Positions 14,332 to 19,454 of a DNA stretch of 19,454 bases are shown piece by piece. Made by a program: the position numbers and the translations under genes. Under the pieces are notes generated by a model. That model did not search any database, was not told the DNA's origin, and saw only the letters and a list, made by a program, of their open reading frames with translations. How positions within the stretch are numbered: position 1 is the stretch's first letter; every line of letters starts with the position of its first letter. Source of the stretch: Flavobacteriales bacterium UBA3376 (GTDB lineage: Bacteria; Bacteroidota; Bacteroidia; Flavobacteriales; Weeksellaceae); NCBI GenBank assembly GCA_002359055.1, contig DEQC01000087.1, positions 4,491 through 23,944 on the forward strand, read 5' to 3'.

Positions 14332-15168
14332 ATGAAGAATTATTATACATTAATACTCGGTTTAGTTTTTTCTTTGTCTTTTGCTCAAAGACATGAAATT
14401 GGGATTTTTGCTGGAGGAGCAAACGTTATAGGTGATATAGGTAAAACGAATTATATCAATCCACTTCCAGTGTCTTATGATGCTGGTAAGGTTACAGATA
14501 GAATTCCATTTGCATTGGGTGCTATCTATCGTTTCAATTTCAATCCACATATGGGAGTCAGAGCTAGTGTGATACATTCAAGAGTTGTAGGTTCGGACCA
14601 TGTAGCTTCAGAAGATTATAAGCGCGATAGAGGATATTCGTATAAAAATTACATCACTGAAGGTTCATTGTTATTCGAATACAATTTCTTCGACATCAAT
14701 GATGAGCACGGTAAAAATCATTCGCCTTACATATTTGCGGGTGTAGGTGCTTTTATGTACAATGAAAATAAATACACGGTCGAGAACACTTTTGCCCGTA
14801 ACGATAATGGAACGATCATTCAACCCGAATATATTCACACAGACATCTCAGCAAAAGCAGAGAAACAAACAGCATTTACGATGCCATTTGGTGCAGGATA
14901 TAAATTAAGGTACAAAAGAAACTTTATGATTTCTGCAGAAGTTGGTTTCAGATATACACAAACAGATAATTTGGATTTAAGCTTTGCCAAGGAAGGGGAT
15001 TTCACTTTCAACAATGAGCCGGGCTTGAATGAAGATGATTTGTTAGAATTAAATAGTAACATCATAAAATCTCGACAAGTGGGTAATATGTCCAATCATG
15101 ATTGGTATGTATTCACAGGTATAACTCTGACTTATACATTTGGAAGGCCTCCTTGTTATTGTGATTAA
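14332..15168 (+). CDS. porG: PorG-like outer membrane beta-barrel protein (DUF6089), type IX secretion
   Basis: From the ATG at 14332 the product is 278 residues with a signal peptide (MKNYYTLILGLVFSLSFAQ, 1-19). An upstream in-frame ATG at 14272 adds 20 residues that break the signal, so it is rejected. The mature part alternates aromatic/hydrophobic and polar residues as in an 8- to 10-strand outer membrane barrel, beginning HEIGIFAGGANVIGDIG. It ends GRPPCYCD, a cysteine-bearing tail I recognise from the DUF6089 family. In Porphyromonas gingivalis the equivalent gene, porG, lies directly before uppS, omp85 and two ompH genes, as here. PorG is a type IX secretion component that contacts the PorK/PorN ring. 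Synteny plus family supports the name; function in this organism is inferred. Confidence 0.8.
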   Translation: MKNYYTLILGLVFSLSFAQRHEIGIFAGGANVIGDIGKTNYINPLPVSYDAGKVTDRIPFALGAIYRFNFNPHMGVRASVIHSRVVGSDHVASEDYKRDRGYSYKNYITEGSLLFEYNFFDINDEHGKNHSPYIFAGVGAFMYNENKYTVENTFARNDNGTIIQPEYIHTDISAKAEKQTAFTMPFGAGYKLRYKRNFMISAEVGFRYTQTDNLDLSFAKEGDFTFNNEPGLNEDDLLELNSNIIKSRQVGNMSNHDWYVFTGITLTYTFGRPPCYCD

Positions 15169-15176
15169 ATATTTAC

Positions 15177-15929
15177 ATGAATCAATCCATTACAGAAACA
15201 TTAATCAAAGCTAACCTACCTAAGCACGTTGCCATAATTATGGATGGCAATGGTCGTTGGGCGAAACAGAAAGGAAAGGACAGGACTGCAGGTCACCAAG
15301 AAGGCGTGAATTCTGTCAAAGAAGTCATTGATGTTTGTGGTGAATTAGGCATACCCTATTTGACCTTATTTGCTTTTTCTACAGAAAATTGGAAAAGGCC
15401 AAAAATGGAAGTTGATTTTCTGATGTCCCTTTTGATTAGAACTTTAAGGAAAGAAATCGATGAATTGCATGAGAAAGGAATCAAATTGAGTTTGATAGGT
15501 GAAATCGATCAATTGCCAAATTCCGTTCAAAAACCTTTACACCATGCAGTTGAATTGACTCAAGAGAACCAAAAAGCTAACTTAATTATCGCATTGAACT
15601 ACGGTTCTAAAGCCGAAATTTTAAGAGCGACAAAAAATATAGCCGAAGATATCATTCAAGGCAAAGTAGAGTTGAACCAAATAGAAGAGCAACTTTTCGA
15701 AGAATATTTGTACACCAAAGACTATCCTAATGTCGATTTACTCATTAGAACGAGTGGAGAGCAAAGATTGAGCAACTTTTTGCTTTGGCAAATTGCTTAT
15801 TCCGAGTTGTATTTTAGCGATGTGTTTTGGCCAGACTTTAGAAAAGAACATTTCTTGGAAGCTATACAAACTTATACCAATCGTGAAAGAAGGTATGGTA
15901 AAACAGGAGAACAAATCAAAAGAGATTAA
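15177..15929 (+). CDS. uppS: Isoprenyl transferase (undecaprenyl diphosphate synthase)
   Basis: The cis-prenyltransferase extends farnesyl diphosphate with isopentenyl diphosphate to the C55 lipid carrier used for peptidoglycan and O-antigen or capsule repeat units. It acts at the cytoplasmic face of the membrane. The 250 residues are standard. The catalytic Asp23 lies in IIMDGNGRWAKQKG (20-33), followed by AGHQEG. LTLFAFSTENWKRP carries the substrate-guiding Asn/Trp, and LLIRTSGEQRLSNFLLWQ with AYSELYFSDVFWPDF form the IPP-binding C-terminal motifs. It starts 8 nt after the porG stop and ends 6 nt before bamA, so the three are almost certainly one operon. Confidence 0.95.
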   Translation: MNQSITETLIKANLPKHVAIIMDGNGRWAKQKGKDRTAGHQEGVNSVKEVIDVCGELGIPYLTLFAFSTENWKRPKMEVDFLMSLLIRTLRKEIDELHEKGIKLSLIGEIDQLPNSVQKPLHHAVELTQENQKANLIIALNYGSKAEILRATKNIAEDIIQGKVELNQIEEQLFEEYLYTKDYPNVDLLIRTSGEQRLSNFLLWQIAYSELYFSDVFWPDFRKEHFLEAIQTYTNRERRYGKTGEQIKRD

Positions 15930-15935
15930 AAAGCG

Positions 15936-18503
15936 ATGCGAAAAAGACTGTTCATGAAGAAATTGAGTGTTATGTTAATGTTGGGTTTGAGTGCCGTGTC
16001 TTATGCTCAAATCGATACAGAAGATGAAGTAGATCAAGACTCTATTGTGGTGCAAACACAAACTGAACCTACTCAGGATATTACAAAAGCGGGTTATACC
16101 AATCCACAAAGATACATCATCGCAGATTTTGAAATCAGCGGAAATACCCATTACACCAAAAGTCAAATCATGAGATTTACTGGTTTGAGAATGGGGGAGG
16201 AAATTGAAATTCCAGGAACCAAAATGAATAACTCCTTGAAAAGATTGTGGAGAACCAATCTTTTCTCAGACATAGACATTTATGCAGCAAAAGTAGAAGG
16301 TGATCAAATTTATTTGAGATTAAATTTAATTGGTTTACCTGAACTGGCCGAAGTGAATTTCAACGGACTTAAAAAAGGTAAAATCGAAGATTTCACCAAA
16401 GAGTTCGACCTCAATCCAGGCATAAGAATTACGAGTAACCTGAAAAATCAACTCAGAAATTCAATCAAAAATCACTTTTTAGAAAAGGGTTACCCAAATT
16501 CGAAAGTGAATATTATAGAAACACCATCGACCGAAGATTCGACCCGAACCAACCTCACTATCAATGTCGATAGAGGAAATCGAGTGAAAATCAAAAGCGT
16601 GAGTTTCGTTGGAAATAACGAGCTTAGAGATGGACAGCTGAGAAGAAAAGCAATGAAAAATACCAATCAAAAATCATTGAACATCTTCAAAAGCTCGAAA
16701 TTTATTCCTGAAAAATACAGGGAAGATTTGAAAAATGTAGAAGAAGAATACAAATCTATAGGATATAGAGATGCGAAAGTAGTTTCCGATACGGTCATTA
16801 CTGTGGATCCAAATACCTTGGAAATTGTAGTTACCATAGAAGAAGGAAAGCCTTATTATTTGGGGGATATTACTTTCACAGGAAATTCAGTTTTTTCAAC
16901 CGAAGTTTTAGAAAGAGTATTTGCTTATCAAAAAGGTGATCGATACGATGCTGTTGGAATCAATAAGCGAATCAGTGGTTCAGAAAAGGACGATGATTTA
17001 CAGACGCTTTATATGGACCGAGGTTATTTGTTCGCTAACTTAATTCCTATCGAAAAAAATGTTCAAAACGATACAATTGATTTAGAAATTAAAATCAGAG
17101 AAGGTGAACCTGCGAGTTACAATCGAGTGACTTTCAGTGGAAACGATGTTACTTATGACCACGTGATTGCGAGGGAATTGAGAACAAAACCAGGTGATAT
17201 GTTCTCTAAATCTGAAATCAAGAGAACTTTGTTCGAATTGGCAGGTTTAGGTTACTTTGAACCGACCATGATCAATCCTGACATTCAGCCCGATCCAGAA
17301 ACCAATACAGTTGATATCAATTGGGAATTGGTACATAAGAGTTCGAGTCAAGTTGAACTTCAAGGAGGTTATGGAGCAGGAACTTTCTTAGGAACTTTAG
17401 GTTTGACATTTGGAAACTTCTCGATTAGAAATATTTTCAACAAAGAAGCATGGAGACCAGTACCTATGGGTGATGGACAATCTTTATCATTGAGAGCACA
17501 AGCAGGTAGAGGATATCAAAACTTTAGTTTTTCATTTATAGAACCATGGATCAGTGGAAAACGTCCAACGGTTTTATCGACTTCCGTTTATTATTCGAAA
17601 TACAACTATAGAGATATATATGGAGAGGAAGCCAACTTGGACATCATTGGTGCGAGCGTAGGTTTAAGTAAATTATTGACTTGGCCGGATGACTGGTTCC
17701 GTTTGTCTCATACACTTTCATTCCAAAGATACAACTTCGACAACTACGCTTTGACGGTTGGAGATTTGAGATATGACAATGGATCAGCAAACAACTTGAG
17801 TTATACGATTGGTTTATCGAGACACTCAGCAGGTCCAGACCCACATTTCCCTACCAATGGATCTGAAATGAATTTTGCAGTTTCATTGACACCACCCTAT
17901 TCATTATTTAACAACAAAGATTATTCAAGCATATCTGATGTTGAGAAATTCAGATGGTTAGAATATTATAAAGTGAATTTCCGTTCTTATTGGTACAAAG
18001 AGTTGGCAGGAAAACTTGTAGCGAAAATAGGAGGAGAATTTGGATACTTAGGGTCTTATAATAGTGAAGTAGGTACGATTCCTTTTGAGCGATATTATCT
18101 TGGAGGAACTGGATTGATGGGGAATCGATTCGATGGACGAGAGATCGTTTCATTGAGAGGATACGATGATTCTACTCAATCGGGAGGAACAAGAGATGAT
18201 ATTACGCCAACAGGAGGAGGAAGTGTTTATGACAAATTTGTATTCGAATTGAGGTATCCAATTACGATGAGCCAACAAGCGAAGATTTACGCACTTGGTT
18301 TTGCTGAAGCAGGAAATACTTGGTCAAACACAAAAGATTTTAAGCCATTTGAATTGAAGAGATCGGCTGGTTTTGGAGTGAGAGTTTTTATGGCAGCATT
18401 TGGTATGCTTGGGTTTGATTTCGGTTATGGATTCGATAAAGCGATCAATTCCAACGAAGCATCTGGATGGCAAACTCACTTTATTATTGGTCAAGAATTT
18501 TAA
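15936..18503 (+). CDS. bamA: Outer membrane protein assembly factor BamA (Omp85)
   Basis: BamA is the central, essential insertase for outer membrane beta-barrel proteins. The 855-residue product has a signal peptide ending near VSYAQ (25). ATG codons at 15936 and 15954 are both possible; the second gives a more compact signal (MKKLSVMLMLGLSAVSYAQ). Five POTRA domains follow at about 60-134, 136-213, 217-302, 305-388 and 393-467, each with the typical turn (FEISGN, FNGL, FVGNNEL, FTGNSVF, FSGNDV). The barrel spans about 470-855, with FSFIEPW (532-538) and the loop-6 RGY motif (741-743, SLRGYDD). It ends in Phe (GQEF), the beta-signal. A polar linker (about 26-58) precedes POTRA1. Neighbours UppS and Skp-like proteins fit an envelope-biogenesis operon. 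Confidence 0.95.
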   Translation: MRKRLFMKKLSVMLMLGLSAVSYAQIDTEDEVDQDSIVVQTQTEPTQDITKAGYTNPQRYIIADFEISGNTHYTKSQIMRFTGLRMGEEIEIPGTKMNNSLKRLWRTNLFSDIDIYAAKVEGDQIYLRLNLIGLPELAEVNFNGLKKGKIEDFTKEFDLNPGIRITSNLKNQLRNSIKNHFLEKGYPNSKVNIIETPSTEDSTRTNLTINVDRGNRVKIKSVSFVGNNELRDGQLRRKAMKNTNQKSLNIFKSSKFIPEKYREDLKNVEEEYKSIGYRDAKVVSDTVITVDPNTLEIVVTIEEGKPYYLGDITFTGNSVFSTEVLERVFAYQKGDRYDAVGINKRISGSEKDDDLQTLYMDRGYLFANLIPIEKNVQNDTIDLEIKIREGEPASYNRVTFSGNDVTYDHVIARELRTKPGDMFSKSEIKRTLFELAGLGYFEPTMINPDIQPDPETNTVDINWELVHKSSSQVELQGGYGAGTFLGTLGLTFGNFSIRNIFNKEAWRPVPMGDGQSLSLRAQAGRGYQNFSFSFIEPWISGKRPTVLSTSVYYSKYNYRDIYGEEANLDIIGASVGLSKLLTWPDDWFRLSHTLSFQRYNFDNYALTVGDLRYDNGSANNLSYTIGLSRHSAGPDPHFPTNGSEMNFAVSLTPPYSLFNNKDYSSISDVEKFRWLEYYKVNFRSYWYKELAGKLVAKIGGEFGYLGSYNSEVGTIPFERYYLGGTGLMGNRFDGREIVSLRGYDDSTQSGGTRDDITPTGGGSVYDKFVFELRYPITMSQQAKIYALGFAEAGNTWSNTKDFKPFELKRSAGFGVRVFMAAFGMLGFDFGYGFDKAINSNEASGWQTHFIIGQEF

Positions 18504-18517
18504 AAACTGTATTTTTG
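18487..18517 (+). promoter_or_regulatory. Candidate promoter for the ompH pair, overlapping the end of bamA
   Basis: TTG (18487-18489) and TATTTTTG (18510-18517, exact match to TAnnTTTG) are separated by 20 nt, the spacing expected between -33 and -7 elements in Bacteroidota. The -33 half lies inside the last bamA codons. Transcription would start near 18522-18525, about 35-40 nt before the ompH start. It would let the chaperones be expressed in excess of BamA. Confidence 0.45.
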
Positions 18518-18560
18518 TGTTACTTAAACGTGGCATAATTTTCGATAAGACAATGACGAT

Positions 18561-19226
18561 ATGAGAAATCTGATTTTAACAATATTATTTATTACAGTCG
18601 CATTCCCTTTGAGTGCCCAGCGCTTCGGGTATGTAGATACAGATTATATCTTGAAGAATTTACCTCAATACAATCAAGCATTGAGTACTTTGGAGAATCA
18701 AACGAAACAATGGAATCAGGAAATTCTTAAAAGACAAGAGGATTTGGAAAAAAGGAGAGCTAATTTTTTGAATGAAAAGGTTTTATTGACCGATGATCAG
18801 ATCAAAAAAGAAGAAGCTGAAATTGAAGCCGAAGCCAATGAAATTAGAGAATTACAAGAAAAAAGATATGGTCAAGATGGCGATTTGATACGAATGAGAA
18901 GATCGATTGTAAAACCCATTCAAGACCAAGTTTGGATAGCTGTGAAACAAGTGGCCGAAAGGAGAAATTATGGATTTGTTTTTGATAAAGGAAGTGATTT
19001 GATCATGATTTATACAGATCCGAAATTTGACATCAGCCGTGATGTTTTGAACATTCTGAATCCAAATGCAGTAGGAGGAAAAAGCGAAGCGAGCTCGAGT
19101 TCAAACTCAAGTAGAGGCAATACAAACGCCAATACCAACCGTTCAAACACAAATAGAAGAACTGCACCTGCGACTCAAAACAAAGGCAAAGCAGAAGCTT
19201 CGAGCAATCAAAGAATTAAAAGATAA
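18561..19226 (+). CDS. OmpH/Skp-family periplasmic chaperone with extended polar tail
   Basis: Skp-like proteins are trimeric periplasmic chaperones with long coiled-coil arms that hold unfolded outer membrane proteins on the way to BamA. The 221-residue product has a signal peptide (MRNLILTILFITVAFPLSAQ, 1-20) and the family start RFGYVDTDYILKNLPQYNQA. A charged coiled coil (about 42-102, repeated KR/EE pattern) follows, then the returning strand segment RNYGFVFDKGSDLIMIYTDPKFDIS (about 137-161). The core ends near 170. The last 50 residues are low-complexity Ser/Asn/Thr/Arg/Lys, not part of the usual Skp fold (E. coli Skp is 161 aa with its signal). It lies 57 nt after bamA and 28 nt before a second family member. 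Confidence 0.92.
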   Translation: MRNLILTILFITVAFPLSAQRFGYVDTDYILKNLPQYNQALSTLENQTKQWNQEILKRQEDLEKRRANFLNEKVLLTDDQIKKEEAEIEAEANEIRELQEKRYGQDGDLIRMRRSIVKPIQDQVWIAVKQVAERRNYGFVFDKGSDLIMIYTDPKFDISRDVLNILNPNAVGGKSEASSSSNSSRGNTNANTNRSNTNRRTAPATQNKGKAEASSNQRIKR

Positions 19227-19254
19227 TAACCAATAACAATAATTATATTTAGAA

Positions 19255-19454
19255 ATGAAGAATTTAAAACTTTTAACAGTATTTACCCTTTTAGTGCTTG
19301 GTAGCATTAGTCTTTCGGCACAGGATTTTGGTGTTGTTAGTATAGAAGAGATATTCAGAGATCTACCTGCCAAAAAATCAGCTGACGCTACTTTGGAAGC
19401 TTTAGTAGAACAACATCAAACCAAAATTCAGGAAAAACAACAAGCTTTACAAGC
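19255..19454 (+). CDS. Second OmpH/Skp-family protein, cut by the window end
   Basis: An ATG at 19255 opens a frame that stays open for 66 complete codons to the window edge. The start MKNLKLLTVFTLLVLGSISLSAQ is a signal peptide. The mature N-terminus DFGVVSIEEIFRDLPAKKSAD parallels the GYVDTDYILKNLPQYNQA segment of the preceding gene, and the following Gln/Lys/Glu-rich stretch begins the coiled coil. Tandem ompH genes after bamA are common in Bacteroidota and probably arose by duplication. Only the first third is visible, so length and tail are unknown. An A/T-rich leader (AATTATATTTAGAA) precedes the start. Confidence 0.85.
   Translation, partial: MKNLKLLTVFTLLVLGSISLSAQDFGVVSIEEIFRDLPAKKSADATLEALVEQHQTKIQEKQQALQ

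Noticed and set aside
19143..19373. A 76-codon minus-strand open frame across the gap between the two ompH genes
   Set aside because: It is antisense to two clear Skp-family genes, including the signal peptide of the second, and its product has no recognisable features.

Overview
The window looks like chromosomal DNA of a low-GC member of the Bacteroidota, most likely order Flavobacteriales. The evidence is the gene order (CBS protein, NAD kinase, PorG/DUF6089, UppS, BamA, two OmpH/Skp proteins), the Bacteroidota-type -7 elements (TAnnTTTG), and A-rich leaders without clear Shine-Dalgarno sequences. A complete tryptophanase predicts an indole-positive organism, as is common in Weeksellaceae; that family assignment is inference. 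No rRNA, tRNA, CRISPR array, transposase or phage gene is visible.

Layout. Positions 1-301 hold no convincing gene but contain an intergenic repeat, a palindromic terminator candidate and a large imperfect hairpin. Positions 302-2719 carry a GT4-type glycosyltransferase and a UDP-glucose 6-dehydrogenase, a fragment of surface-polysaccharide metabolism. Positions 2887-7260 carry a three-gene module: an ECF-like sigma factor, a translationally coupled single-pass membrane protein with an anti-sigma-like layout, and, convergent with them, a 1042-residue TPR-CHAT caspase-like protease with an export signal and a C-terminal membrane anchor. Positions 7261-7560 are a repeat-rich spacer with a strong terminator. 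Positions 7561-8946 (minus strand) encode a retropepsin-like (RimB-type) domain fused to a RimK ATP-grasp ligase. Positions 9062-12562 carry an orphan TolC-family channel, TsaB (tRNA t6A synthesis) and tryptophanase. Positions 12656-19454 carry the cell-envelope block: CBS/ACT-like protein, NAD kinase, PorG, UppS, BamA, OmpH/Skp and a second OmpH cut by the window edge.

How the genes work together. The right third is a coherent outer-membrane assembly cluster: UppS makes the lipid carrier for peptidoglycan and polysaccharide, BamA inserts beta-barrels, the Skp-like chaperones feed BamA, and PorG is a barrel protein of the type IX secretion system. The most interesting unit is the sigma/membrane protein/TPR-CHAT module. 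Its predicted topology puts the CHAT protease on the same side of the inner membrane as the TPR-like domain of the candidate anti-sigma factor. That suggests signal-dependent proteolytic release of the sigma factor, similar in logic to the TPR-CHAT/Csx30/sigma part of type III-E CRISPR systems but with no CRISPR components here. This is a hypothesis.
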